Shown piece after piece: positions 38,772 through 47,905 of a stretch of DNA of 64,000 nt. Numbering within the stretch: the stretch's first letter is position 1; each line of letters opens with the position of its first letter. The notes under the pieces are model-generated. The model was not told where the DNA came from. It searched no databases and worked only from the letters and a program-made list of their open reading frames with translations. The stretch covers positions 124,001 through 188,000 of the forward strand of contig JAUMUG010000002.1 in the NCBI GenBank assembly GCA_030530775.1, written 5' to 3'. This DNA comes from Lautropia sp. (lineage in GTDB: Bacteria > Pseudomonadota > Gammaproteobacteria > Burkholderiales > Burkholderiaceae_E). Both the position numbers and the translations under genes were made by a program.

Positions 38772-40823
38772 ATGGCCGAGACTCTCCACGATCCCTACGC
38801 CCATTACCGCGAGCTGACGCTACGCGGCATGGTGCTGGGGGCGCTGATCACCCTCATCTTCACTGCCTCCAACGTTTACCTGGGCCTGAAGGTCGGCCTG
38901 ACCTTCGCCTCGTCGATTCCGGCGGCCGTCATTTCGATGGCGATCCTGCGTTTTGCACCGGGCAGCAACATCCTCGAAAACAATATGGTGCAGACACAGG
39001 CTTCGGCGGCCGGCACGCTGTCTTCGGTCATCTTCGTGCTGCCCGGGCTGCTGATGGCCGGCTATTGGCACGGATTTCCGTTCTGGCAGACCACCCTGTT
39101 GTGCTCGGCCGGCGGCATTCTGGGCGTGATTTTCAGTATCCCGTTGCGCCAGGCCATGGTCGTCAAGAGCACACTGCCCTACCCGGAAGGGGTGGCGGCG
39201 GCCGAAATCCTGAAGGTCGGCAGCGAAGAACGGGCCGACAGAGAAGCAGGTGATCGCGCGGCCAACGGTAACCATGATGGCACCGGTATCCGCGAGATTG
39301 CCGCCGGGGGACTGCTGGCCGGCTCGATGAGCTTTCTGACCGGTGGTCTGCGCGTGGTGGCCGACAGCGCCAGCTACTGGTTCAAGGCTGGCAGTGCGGT
39401 GTTCCAGCTGCCGATGGGCTTCTCGCTCGCTCTGCTCGGTGCCGGCTATCTGGTCGGCCTCACCGGCGGTCTCGCCATTCTGCTGGGCATCGTCATTGCC
39501 TGGGGGATGGCGGTTCCGTATTTCACCTCGATGCTGCCCGAGGTGGCCGATGCCGGCATGAGTTCGGCCGCCATGCAGATCTGGAGCGAGAAAGTCCGCT
39601 TCATCGGTGCCGGCACCATCGGCATCGCCGCCATCTGGACGCTGATCACGCTGCTGAAACCGATGATCGAAGGGATGAAATTGTCCTTCCAGGCGTTGAA
39701 AGGCGACCAGAGCATCTCGGATCATCGCACCGAACGAGATCTGTCGCCCAGGGCGATGATGCTGTGGGCCACCGGTATGCTGGTGGTGCTGTGGCTGTGC
39801 TTCCACGGCTTCGTGGCAGAAGCCAGCCTGCCCGAGGGTACCGGCTGGGTGCTGGTGTTGGCCTGCACCCTGCTCGCCTTTTTCATCGGTTTTCTGGTGG
39901 CAGCGGCCTGTGGCTACATGGCCGGGCTGGTCGGCTCCTCGTCCAGCCCGATTTCGGGCATCGGCATCGTTTCCATCGTCACCATCTCGCTGGTGCTGCT
40001 GGCCGTCGGTGAATCCTCCGGTCTGTTCGCTGACGAATCACTGCGCAGTTTCATGCTGGCGCTGACGCTGTTCTGCGGTTCCGCGGTGATCTCGATCGCC
40101 TCGATTTCCAACGACAACCTGCAGGATCTGAAGACCGGCTATCTGATCAAGGCCACGCCCTGGCGTCAGCAGGTCGCACTGATCATCGGCTGTGTCGTCG
40201 GCGCCCTGGTGATCGCACCGGTGCTGGACATGCTCTATCAGGCCTATGGCTTCACTGGGGCGATGCCACGTGAAGGCATGGATACCGGACAGGCACTGGC
40301 GGCCCCGCAGGCCACGCTGATGACCACCATCGCACAAGGCATCTTCTCGCACGATCTGCAGTGGGATTACATCTTCAGCGGTGTGGCGATCGGTGTCGGG
40401 CTGATCATCGTCGATCTGATACTCAAACGTTCCTCGGCCGAGCGGCTGTCGCTGCCGGTATTGGCGGTGGGCATGGGCATCTACTTGCCGCCCTCGGTGA
40501 ACATGCCGATCATCGTCGGTGCCCTGCTGGCCGCCTGGCTACAGCGCCGGCTGCGCGCCCGCCACGGTGCCGACAGCGGCCCGGCCCTGAAACGTGCCGA
40601 ACGTACCGGCACGCTGTTTGCAGCCGGACTGATCGTCGGTGAAAGCCTGATCGGCGTGATCCTCGCCTTCATCATCGTCGTGTCGGTCACCAACGGCGGT
40701 TCGGATGCACCGCTGGCCCTGCCGCTGAACGACTGGGAAACCATCGCCTCGTGGCTCGGGTTGGCCTTCTTCCTCGCCGGCATGCTGATCTTCGGTCGGC
40801 GCATACTGCGCTCGGTTTCCTGA
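38772..40823 (+). CDS. OPT family oligopeptide/metal-chelate transporter
   Basis: 683 residues, mostly hydrophobic with about 15 membrane helices. The N-terminus ELTLRGMVLGALITLIFTASNVYLGLK (two adjoining motifs) and the blocks LPYPEGVAAAEILKVG and GSSSSPISGIGIVS are typical of bacterial OPT proteins. The family moves oligopeptides or metal complexes such as iron siderophores across the inner membrane; the substrate here is unknown. A charged loop at about 152-175 (EERADREAGDRAANGNHDG) varies in the family. Single-gene unit. Confidence 0.92.
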   Translation: MAETLHDPYAHYRELTLRGMVLGALITLIFTASNVYLGLKVGLTFASSIPAAVISMAILRFAPGSNILENNMVQTQASAAGTLSSVIFVLPGLLMAGYWHGFPFWQTTLLCSAGGILGVIFSIPLRQAMVVKSTLPYPEGVAAAEILKVGSEERADREAGDRAANGNHDGTGIREIAAGGLLAGSMSFLTGGLRVVADSASYWFKAGSAVFQLPMGFSLALLGAGYLVGLTGGLAILLGIVIAWGMAVPYFTSMLPEVADAGMSSAAMQIWSEKVRFIGAGTIGIAAIWTLITLLKPMIEGMKLSFQALKGDQSISDHRTERDLSPRAMMLWATGMLVVLWLCFHGFVAEASLPEGTGWVLVLACTLLAFFIGFLVAAACGYMAGLVGSSSSPISGIGIVSIVTISLVLLAVGESSGLFADESLRSFMLALTLFCGSAVISIASISNDNLQDLKTGYLIKATPWRQQVALIIGCVVGALVIAPVLDMLYQAYGFTGAMPREGMDTGQALAAPQATLMTTIAQGIFSHDLQWDYIFSGVAIGVGLIIVDLILKRSSAERLSLPVLAVGMGIYLPPSVNMPIIVGALLAAWLQRRLRARHGADSGPALKRAERTGTLFAAGLIVGESLIGVILAFIIVVSVTNGGSDAPLALPLNDWETIASWLGLAFFLAGMLIFGRRILRSVS

Positions 40824-40944
40824 TTCCGGGCGTCGTGTCTGCAGACCGAGCAGGAAAGCACAGTCCGGGCCTGGCGTACACGGTGCCGATCCCGGCCCCG
40901 GTTCCGTGCCGGCTGCACAAGGCCCGACACGGCTCGGGGGCCAT

Positions 40945-40968
40945 CGGTTATCGGTTATCGGTTATCGG
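40945..40968. repeat. tandem 7-base repeat TTATCGG
   Basis: Three TTATCGG units in tandem (40948-40968), after CCATCGG and before CCATCATCGG, just downstream of the 184-residue membrane-protein gene stop region. Such a short simple repeat can change copy number, but it lies at the 3' end of a gene, so an expression effect is unlikely. Confidence 0.6.
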
Positions 40969-41516
40969 CCATCATCGGATGGATCGGCTGTCTCGACAAT
41001 GATATGGCGCTTCTGCCACACGTACATGATCCAGCCAAATACCACGCCGCCGGCCAGCCAGATCACGTAATGAACGAAGCCGGTTTTGACGGGCTCATCG
41101 GCGATCATCGGCAACAACCAGTTCATCATCGCCATCATCCATACCCCCCAGCCCAGCCCAGACCAGGCCGATGATCTCCTCAGCAGTAACAACTCCCGAC
41201 GGTAATCGGTATCGGACGCCACCCTGCAATCGAGTACGTCGGACTTGCGCATCCTGATGAACAGGTAATAGGCCGAAAACTGCTGCAAAGCAAGCAGAGC
41301 CAGCGTGCCGAAAGACACCCGGTGGTGCCGAGCGTCCCAACCGTGGACGTCCACGAGCAGGCTGATCAGCATCAACCCCGTCGTCAGATAAAACGACCAG
41401 GTTGCCAACCCCGCCAGCACCTGGTTGATCTCGCGCTCCTTGCCTTCGTCCAGAGGGCCCCGCCCCCCGATGAGACGTCGTTTCAGACGCTGTTCCAAAC
41501 TGTCGTTCTTCGGCAT
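40962..41516 (-). CDS. hypothetical membrane protein, four helices
   Basis: 184 residues. Hydrophobic segments fall at about 33-55, 68-88, 118-136 and 148-167, making four membrane helices; the N-terminus (about 1-30) and a loop of 25 residues are charged. I do not recognise a named family, but the arrangement resembles small membrane proteins of unknown function. An AGGAGT ribosome site precedes ATG 41516. It lies 43 bases downstream of the serine hydrolase gene in the same direction, so the two may be one operon. Confidence 0.65.
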   Translation of the reverse strand: MPKNDSLEQRLKRRLIGGRGPLDEGKEREINQVLAGLATWSFYLTTGLMLISLLVDVHGWDARHHRVSFGTLALLALQQFSAYYLFIRMRKSDVLDCRVASDTDYRRELLLLRRSSAWSGLGWGVWMMAMMNWLLPMIADEPVKTGFVHYVIWLAGGVVFGWIMYVWQKRHIIVETADPSDDGR

Positions 41517-41559
41517 GGTTACTCCTCTTCGTATCGGCCGACTGTCGAGCCTGCCCGTT

Positions 41560-43494
41560 TCAACGTCCCACCACGCGCTTCAGCTCGTAGCCCAACACAC
41601 GCAGGCGCTCGCTGCCATCCGGGGCCTTCACCACCTGCAGCGTATAGCCCAGGCCATTGCCCACACCTCGCACGATCGCCTCTGTGTCCGACAGGATCTT
41701 CAACGGCATCGCAATCACCTCATCCTCGAAGGGAGGGAAGCCGTACTGCAACATCAGGAAACCATCCTTCTCGATCAGTGCCACCTCCGACATCACCGCC
41801 GATCCTTCCCTGGACACACCGTCGACCACATAGTTTCCGGCCCGTCGCCGCCAGGCGGGTCCGATCGGCTCGGGTTCGATCTTTTCGGCCACGATGCTGC
41901 CACCGGCCGGCGTATGCACGAACAGCACCTCGTGCCCGCCCAATGTCCGCCGCTCCAGCCCCACCCGGGACAGCGCATGCGGCGTCACGTCCATCATCCC
42001 CATCAGCTCGTATTTCAGGCCGAAGGTATCGTCCTCTCGCCGGAACAGTTCGAAGCGCTTGTCGACGAAATGCGCCCGCAACCCCTTGCGGGCCATTTCG
42101 ATCGTGCCGTAACCGAAGGCACCGGTGTACTGACCGACATAGGCATCGCGCAACGCTTCCGGCAGACGCTGGTTGGCCATCCGGGCCGGCACCTCGATGT
42201 CCTTCGGGCGAACACCGGTCTTGACCTCCATCGCCAGGCCCAGCATCTCGTCGGCCAGTTCATCGATGATTTCTTCGGCATGACCGGTGTTGGCCATCAG
42301 CACCACGCCCAACTTCTGCCAGGGCAGGATCCGCACCAGCGCCCGATGAGCAACCGTCGCACCACTGTGTTCGATCATCGGCTCCCGGCTCTCGAAACGC
42401 CTCCCCAGATGCCAACCCAGCCCGACCGGCGAGCTGCCCTGATCCATGTCGACGTAGGCATTCTGCGGGCGCAGCATTTCCACCATCGTGCGGGGCTGCA
42501 GAATCTGCCGGCCATTGGCCGCCCTGCCTTCGGCCAGCACCATCCGCACGAAACGGCTCAGGTCCTTTACCGAGGTGTTCAGACCACTGGCCGGCACATC
42601 ACGTAACGGCAGCTCGCTCACCTCCTGGCCACCCTGATAGGCACGGGATACGTTCTCCCCGGTCAGCGTCATCGAAAACCGCGAGCTTTCCATGCCCAGC
42701 GGCTTCAACAGTGATTGAGTCGCCAACCGCGCAAAATCCCGTCCGGCCGCACGTTGCACCGCAATGCCCAGCACCGTAGTGCCCACATTGGAATAGCTGA
42801 ACATGTAATTGGGCGGATACAGGACGTATTCGTCCTTCAAGTCCTTCAGCAGCGTCTCGAAGGGCTGCGGATGCCCGGTCCACATGCCATTGGACAAGTT
42901 CGCCATCAGCCCACTATGGTGCGTCATCAGCTGCCGGAGGGTGATCGGACCCGCATCGACGAAACGGCTCTTCACCGAAAACTCCGGCACATAGCGCTGG
43001 ACGGGCCGATCCAGACGCATGCGCCCCTGTTCGACCAGTTGCATGGCCAACATGCTGGTCAACAGCTTCGAGACCGAGCCCGCCCGGTAGACCGTATCCG
43101 GCGTGGCAGGGGTTTCATTGGCCCGATCACTGAAACCAAAGCCCTCCGACCAGACCACCCGCTGATCATCGATCAACGCGACGCTGAGGCCGACCAACTC
43201 GTTTTCCTTCATCTGGTAGCGGATGCGCTCCGCAAAATACGGTGTCACCGACGCATAATCACCCTGTACGACCTGCCCGGGCGCTTTCGGCACACTGCCG
43301 CAGGCAGCCAATGCGGCCGCCACGGACACCACCGCCCAGACGGCCAGACCGCCGGGTGGCAGCCATCGCCGACCCGGAACCGGAACGCGCGCCAGCCGCA
43401 GCCAAGCCCGAAGCACACTCCAGTCCATCCGCGGCCCACTGCGCCCACCATGGCCCGCAAACTCTCCACCGCCCACGCCGCTGGTCGACTGCAT
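41560..43494 (-). CDS. serine hydrolase, beta-lactamase/AmpC fold, membrane-anchored
   Basis: 644 residues from ATG 43494, chosen because CCTCCT (AGGAGG) at 43502-43507 lies at ribosome-site distance. A hydrophobic segment (about 48-64) ends in a LAAC lipobox with Cys 65, so it may be a lipoprotein. The penicillin-binding fold has Ser 140 and Lys 143 (SVSK), Tyr 234-Asn 236 (YSN) and an HSG triad further on. The last 210 residues form a second domain seen in this family. Likely an esterase or peptidase acting in the periplasm; antibiotic hydrolysis is not implied. Confidence 0.85.
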   Translation of the reverse strand: MQSTSGVGGGEFAGHGGRSGPRMDWSVLRAWLRLARVPVPGRRWLPPGGLAVWAVVSVAAALAACGSVPKAPGQVVQGDYASVTPYFAERIRYQMKENELVGLSVALIDDQRVVWSEGFGFSDRANETPATPDTVYRAGSVSKLLTSMLAMQLVEQGRMRLDRPVQRYVPEFSVKSRFVDAGPITLRQLMTHHSGLMANLSNGMWTGHPQPFETLLKDLKDEYVLYPPNYMFSYSNVGTTVLGIAVQRAAGRDFARLATQSLLKPLGMESSRFSMTLTGENVSRAYQGGQEVSELPLRDVPASGLNTSVKDLSRFVRMVLAEGRAANGRQILQPRTMVEMLRPQNAYVDMDQGSSPVGLGWHLGRRFESREPMIEHSGATVAHRALVRILPWQKLGVVLMANTGHAEEIIDELADEMLGLAMEVKTGVRPKDIEVPARMANQRLPEALRDAYVGQYTGAFGYGTIEMARKGLRAHFVDKRFELFRREDDTFGLKYELMGMMDVTPHALSRVGLERRTLGGHEVLFVHTPAGGSIVAEKIEPEPIGPAWRRRAGNYVVDGVSREGSAVMSEVALIEKDGFLMLQYGFPPFEDEVIAMPLKILSDTEAIVRGVGNGLGYTLQVVKAPDGSERLRVLGYELKRVVGR

Positions 43495-44170
43495 CGACTA
43501 TCCTCCTGCTGGGCGCCTCCCGACGAACGAAGCGCCATCCATTCTCGATCCCGGCCATGATGATAGCCGCCCCGACAGCGCCCGCCCCCCGAATGCCCCG
43601 CGGCACCCGGCACAACGAAACCGGCCAGACCACCGGATAGGCCCGATCATCGACACATTCCGACCGTCCGGCACAACAGATGCGCAGCTCTCGGGCAGCC
43701 GGAGCAAAAAAAAGGGGCAGGTACCGGCACTCATGAGCCGGAACCCACCCGGGAAAGCCGCTGTCCGGCGTGACAGCGGCGAGGGGTCGACAATCGCTCA
43801 ACCTCCGCGGCACTCGACTCGATCTGCGTCGACCTGCCCGAAAGATCGACAGGGGACAAACCCTGCAAGAATGCCAGGGGCCATACTAAAGTACCCTTCA
43901 CGCACACAAAGTGGAAATCGGAATACAGCCGGTTAGATTTCGTAATCAATCATTTGTTTCACGAATATGATCGGTATTCCAGTGCCATTTTGCATGCCCT
44001 GCTTCGTTGGGCCGGAACTACGGGGTATCCGCCAAAGACATGAACGGAGCGACGGGCAGCCTCTGCCTCACACCCATTCGTCGGCGCACATCCGCCGGGG
44101 CAGATTTCGAGTGTCGAATCCGGATTCTTGGTGAAGAAGATTCGATGGGTATCGGACGGACGGCTGGCGA
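43495..44170. other. intergenic region, partly AT-rich
   Basis: 676 bases between the serine hydrolase start and the terminator of the DUF1508 gene. Open frames exist but have neither ribosome sites nor recognisable products. GC falls around 43880-43990. Nothing further seen. Confidence 0.4.
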
Positions 44171-44225
44171 CAAAAAACCGGCTGCCCGCATCCTTCTGCA
44201 TCACAGAGAAACGCAGGCAGCCGGT
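44171..44225 (-). terminator. rho-independent terminator of the DUF1508 gene
   Basis: On the minus strand ACCGGCTGCC (from 44225) pairs perfectly with GGCAGCCGGT (to 44177) over 10 bp around a 29-base loop, followed by TTTTT (44176-44172). It lies about 50 bases past the stop of the DUF1508 gene. Confidence 0.75.
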
Positions 44226-44274
44226 CAGACCCATATCCGAGGTATCCAGCCTTCGGCGTGGGCGGGCAGAAATA

Positions 44275-44607
44275 TCAGGTATTGTCCTTGACCTCGGCAG
44301 CGGCAGCACCCACCTTGACACTGGCGATGGCAGCATCGCGATCCGCCTCCGACGCGAACATCGGACTGGTGCCGATGATCTGACCGTTGTTGGCCTTCAG
44401 GTTGAAATAATGCTTGCCGTTGGACGAAGCCTTTTTGTCGTAGCGGTTGTCGTTGCCACAATTGGACTGCACCGACGCAATGCCATTCCTGGCCGATGCC
44501 TTCTCCTTGTACAGCTCGCTGTTGAGCAGGCTTTCGCCCGCGGCGCCTTTCAGCACGAAACGATACTGGCCATCACTGCTCTTGCTGAGTTCAAACGATG
44601 TTGCCAT
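44275..44607 (-). CDS. DUF1508 (YegP-like) domain protein
   Basis: 110 residues made of two DUF1508 repeats: FELSKSSDGQYRFVLKGAAGE...SE-Y--KASARNGIASV (about 5-50) and KHYFNLKANNGQIIGTSPMFASEADRDAAIASV (adjoining motifs, about 64-98). The family includes E. coli YegP; its function is not established. AGGAG precedes the ATG and a terminator follows. Monocistronic. Confidence 0.88.
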   Translation of the reverse strand: MATSFELSKSSDGQYRFVLKGAAGESLLNSELYKEKASARNGIASVQSNCGNDNRYDKKASSNGKHYFNLKANNGQIIGTSPMFASEADRDAAIASVKVGAAAAEVKDNT

Positions 44608-44819
44608 GAATGCTCCTGTTCAGGGAAAAACGCGAACCCTTTCAAGATACCGCAAAGCGGCAGCGCTTTGAATCGCCTCCCGACGATCTGTTGCGTCATC
44701 TCCTCGGCAGCCGTCACCCGGCATTGTGGCCTCGGCGGTGCCCTCACGCCTCTGCGGATCGGCAATGACATACCGGTCCCCACGCTGGCCGTGAGGCACT
44801 CCTCCCTCACGTCCGGAAA

Positions 44820-46100
44820 TCAGGGACAGCGGATCGCCGTTTTCGTGCCGCCCCGCCGGACGCCCCCCTCGGCATTGCCCAGCGCCCGTTCGAGGAAAGC
44901 GCCGATGCGCTGGTGAGTGGCCTCCAGCCCGCCATCGAGCGCACGATTCTCCCGAGTGACCGGATCGACGGACATGAAGACGGAATGCTCGCCGGGCAGC
45001 TTCCGATAATCCCCATACCAACCCGACAGTGTGGCCACATAGCAGGCGTCATTGGGGAAAGGAAATGTAGCGTCCCGGCTGCCCTGCATCAACAGCACCG
45101 GCATCCGCAACTGGCTCAGACTGTGTTCGTTGAACAGGGCGCTGCCCGGCGGCGCCAGGGCGATCGCGGCACGCACACGCGCATCCCGGGCGCCTTCCAG
45201 CCGCTCGCGCCGCATGCCGACGAAATCCATGAAACGCAGCTTCAGGCGTTCCGTCCGGTCATAGGATAAGCAGACGGCCTCGGGATACTCGCGCCCCAGA
45301 CAATAGCGATCGAGTGCCAGCGACGACGGCCGAACCCCTGCCACCACCAGCGCCGTGTATCCGCCTTCGGCAAAACCGGCCGCCACGATCCGCTGCCGAT
45401 CGACCCACTCACCGAAGCGTGATTCCAGCAGGGTATCCAGCGCCCTGGACCAGTCCTTCGGTCGCGCCTGCAACACCGGTAGCGTCCAACGCCCCGAGGC
45501 ATCGACAACATTGTCATGCGGATGCACCAGGGTCAGCACCAAGTAACCCTTGCTGGCCAGATAGCGCGCCGTCTGCCAATGCGACAACGCGCTGCCCCCG
45601 GAACCATGCGAGAAGACGATCAGCGGATGTTTGCCCGGCAGCGGCTTGGCATCCCAGGCGCCGCGTGCCGTGACCCGGCCGAAATCGACGACCTGCTCAG
45701 TCTGCTCCGTCGGATACCAGAGCAACCATGACAGGCCCTTGAGGTTGACGTCCGACGGCGCGTTCAGACGGGCAAGCCCCGCGTGGACAGACAGCTTCGG
45801 CGCCTCGGAACGCTGCCCGTCGGCTCGAGTATCGCGCCCTTCCGAGGCGGCGACCCGACCCGTTCCTGGCTGCCGGCTGCGACGCTCCGCCGTCGGCCCG
45901 GCCTGCGCCAGCACGATCGGCGCGGCGCCTCGTGCGGCCGGCTGTTGTGCCGACGCCACCTGCTGAACCACGGCCAATGCTTGCGCCGGTATCGTCGCCG
46001 CCAATGTGCAGAACGATGCCGCCAGGAACGTACCCCCGATGCCGGTCCTCAGCCGCGAACGCCCTGGACACGATACGGTATTTCCTCGAATCGACAGCAC
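44820..46100 (-). CDS. secreted alpha/beta hydrolase-like protein lacking the nucleophile serine
   Basis: 426 residues from GTG 46100, chosen for the AGGAGG site at about 46108-46114. A signal peptide (about 1-43, ending AQALA) is followed by a 60-residue Ala/Arg-rich linker. The hydrolase fold has the oxyanion HGSGG (165-169), Asp 343 in GSRDATFP and His 372 in GEHSVF. At the nucleophile elbow the sequence is GFAEGG (242-247): Ala 244 (GCC, 45369-45371) replaces the serine. It resembles predicted dienelactone-hydrolase-like proteins. It is either inactive or uses another residue. Confidence 0.8.
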   Translation of the reverse strand: MLSIRGNTVSCPGRSRLRTGIGGTFLAASFCTLAATIPAQALAVVQQVASAQQPAARGAAPIVLAQAGPTAERRSRQPGTGRVAASEGRDTRADGQRSEAPKLSVHAGLARLNAPSDVNLKGLSWLLWYPTEQTEQVVDFGRVTARGAWDAKPLPGKHPLIVFSHGSGGSALSHWQTARYLASKGYLVLTLVHPHDNVVDASGRWTLPVLQARPKDWSRALDTLLESRFGEWVDRQRIVAAGFAEGGYTALVVAGVRPSSLALDRYCLGREYPEAVCLSYDRTERLKLRFMDFVGMRRERLEGARDARVRAAIALAPPGSALFNEHSLSQLRMPVLLMQGSRDATFPFPNDACYVATLSGWYGDYRKLPGEHSVFMSVDPVTRENRALDGGLEATHQRIGAFLERALGNAEGGVRRGGTKTAIRCP

Positions 46101-46442
46101 GATTTCCTTCCTCCTGAAACACAAGCCAGGGCATGGACGAATACCCTGTCGATTTCGTTGCATCGATATCGACCATGGTATGGCTTGCAAGCCACCGTCG
46201 CAGGAAAAGCCGGAGCGTCGAACAAAAAGTTACAAAAGGAAGCAGCAAAAACCGGATATATGCCTGCAGGCAGGCAGCCTAGGGTTCGGGGTGGCTCGTT
46301 ACGCAGTATCTCGACCGAAAGCAACGTGATGCGACGTTCTTCCGGTCACAGGAGCCACCTGTCTGCACTCGCCATCGCTGTCACAACTGGAGTATGATCG
46401 GGATCCAGCGCTGCCAGACCAGCACAGAAGGAGCGCCTACAA
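46101..46442. other. divergent intergenic region opening the low-GC patch
   Basis: 342 bases between the hydrolase and the small ORF. It contains a palindrome GCCTGCAGGCAGGC near 46262 and the candidate promoter described separately. No gene seen. Confidence 0.45.
46370..46398 (+). promoter_or_regulatory. candidate promoter for the 46443 gene pair
   Basis: TATGAT at 46393-46398 fits a sigma-70 -10 element at five of six positions. The region 17 bases upstream has no good -35 match. Transcription would start near 46405, leaving about 38 bases of leader before GTG 46443. Confidence 0.35.
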
Positions 46443-46661
46443 GTGGTTGATTTCATTAAAAAACTTCGTAGCGAATATCACGCTCGCCGTCGGAAGGAGC
46501 TTCAGCGTCAACAAGAGCTCATGCAGATGGTCAACAATAGCTATGAGAGCCTGCGGGTGGTTGGTCGGGGTACCGTGCGCATCGACCCCCATGAAGTCGC
46601 GTGCTCGGAAGAGTTCCGCAACGCCAAAGAGCTGGCCAAGCAAATCGTCAACGCTCAATAG
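46443..46661 (+). CDS. hypothetical small protein, 72 residues
   Basis: Starts at GTG 46443 with AAGGAG at 46428-46433 correctly placed. The N-terminal half is strongly basic and helical (FIKKLRSEYHARRRKELQRQ), the C-terminal half more acidic. No membrane segment. I do not recognise it. It ends 18 bases before the start of the frameshifted membrane-protein gene, so the two form one unit. Base composition is less GC-rich than in flanking housekeeping genes. Confidence 0.55.
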   Translation: MVDFIKKLRSEYHARRRKELQRQQELMQMVNNSYESLRVVGRGTVRIDPHEVACSEEFRNAKELAKQIVNAQ

Positions 46662-46679
46662 ACTCTCGAGGAGCTGAGG

Positions 46680-47302
46680 GTGTTCGCCCTGCTCATTGTT
46701 CCCGTGCTGGTCGCAGGTTTCATGACCTGCCATATCCACCCCGTCCATTCGTACAGACTTCACCGTTACGAAGGTCAGTACCTTTATCTCAAAAGTGCCG
46801 AACTTGGCCTGAAGTGTTTTGGTCTGGCCTGCAGCATCGCGGCACTCTTCTACTGGAGGCTGCCGGCAGCAAGCGATAGCTCCCCGTCGCTGACATCATG
46901 GGCATCGATGCTGGCCTCCTTCCTGCAGAACGCAGGCATTGCAGAGCCCCAGCATGCTTTGCGGACGAGCTGTTCAGGCTTTCCCTGCAAAAAGACAAGT
47001 ACGTCATGCTGATGATGGAAGATCGCAAAGTCTACGTCGGCAAGATCATCAGTCTGGGCGAACCCTCCGAAACAGCAGGCATGGATCAGGATATCTCAAT
47101 CATGCCGTTGATGAGCGGCTATCGTGACAAGGACACCTTGCGCGTGACCTTCACTACCGACTACGACAGGGTAGACAGCGAAATCTACGTTTCGCTGCGG
47201 CAGGATCAGATCGTATCGGCCACCGAATTCAACTTCGACGCCTATCAAACCTGGCAGGCAAGCCGCAAGCAGCCCATGCGTCGCCTGACGATGAAACGCT
47301 GA
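46680..47302 (+). pseudogene. conserved membrane protein gene, apparently split by a -1 frameshift
   Basis: Two overlapping frames look like halves of one protein. The first (GTG 46680, with GAGGAG at 46668-46673) gives VPVLVAGFMTCHIHPVHSY, then RYEGQYLYLKSAELGLK and a hydrophobic helix, stopping at 47012. The second, in the -1 frame, continues through FADELFRLSLQKDKYVMLMMEDRKVYVGKI and MPLMSGYRDKDTLRV to 47302. Joining at the short T run near 46970 (CATGCTTTGCGG) restores a continuous protein of about 205 residues. Similar intact membrane proteins of unknown function exist in other proteobacteria, from memory. A lost T or a sequencing error explains it; no slippery heptamer is seen. Confidence 0.65.
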
Positions 47303-47314
47303 AGTTGTGGATTT

Positions 47315-47905
47315 TCATCGGCACGCAGCGTCGAAATCGGGGAGCTTCTCGATGGCCCAGAACACCCCGCCGCAGACAAAGCCGGAGACAGCGCCAACGC
47401 CACCACTGACGAAGGCACCACCTACTCCCACCGCGCCGCAAACCATGCCAGTGCCAACCATGTAGGCGGCGGACGCGACCCAAGCTCGCCAGCACGCACA
47501 ACAGGAGCCCTTGGTGGCAAGCGGCTTGCCATCTTTCAGCATGACCTGCGGATTATCCGGCGTCCCGGAAACAACGAAATGTTTACCGACTGTGCTGGCA
47601 ACAAAATTCTGGACATTCTCTACCGTGCTGTGCAGCGCGAAGAAGTCCAAGTAGAAATCCACAGTCTCGGGACTTGGAGCTCCCTTGAACAGATCCATCA
47701 AAGCCTCACTGCTTCGAAGCAGTTCGACCTTGTACGCAAAACCGTTGGGATCGGCTGCCTTGGCGGCAGCAATAGCAGCAGCAGGATCTCCGCCATCATG
47801 AACCGCGCCTGCATCATTGATAGCGCCCAGGTCATTGGCCGATACCGGCAATGAAAAAGAAAACAGCATGGTCAACGAAACCAGCAGAGCCAACAGTCGT
47901 TTCAT
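47315..47905 (-). CDS. secreted Cys/Gly-rich protein, bacteriocin-precursor-like (halocin C8-like layout)
   Basis: 196 residues from ATG 47905. A signal peptide (1-23, cut after VSA) is followed by a soluble middle domain (about 24-130) and a C-terminal domain of about 63 residues (134-196) that is very rich in Gly, Ala and Val with six cysteines at 135, 136, 138, 156, 178 and 195. This hydrophobic, Gly-rich, Cys-framed end resembles the mature part of halocin C8-type peptides, whose precursors also carry an N-terminal domain (immunity in halocin C8). No dedicated transporter or protease is next to it. GC is about half (51% over 47581-47700). Function is inferred; a structural membrane-active protein is the alternative. 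Confidence 0.6.
   Translation of the reverse strand: MKRLLALLVSLTMLFSFSLPVSANDLGAINDAGAVHDGGDPAAAIAAAKAADPNGFAYKVELLRSSEALMDLFKGAPSPETVDFYLDFFALHSTVENVQNFVASTVGKHFVVSGTPDNPQVMLKDGKPLATKGSCCACWRAWVASAAYMVGTGMVCGAVGVGGAFVSGGVGAVSGFVCGGVFWAIEKLPDFDAACR

Noticed and set aside
41560-43494. Beta-lactamase resistance gene
   Set aside because: The SxxK, YxN and HSG motifs also fit esterases and peptidases of the same fold, and the protein is much longer than class C beta-lactamases.
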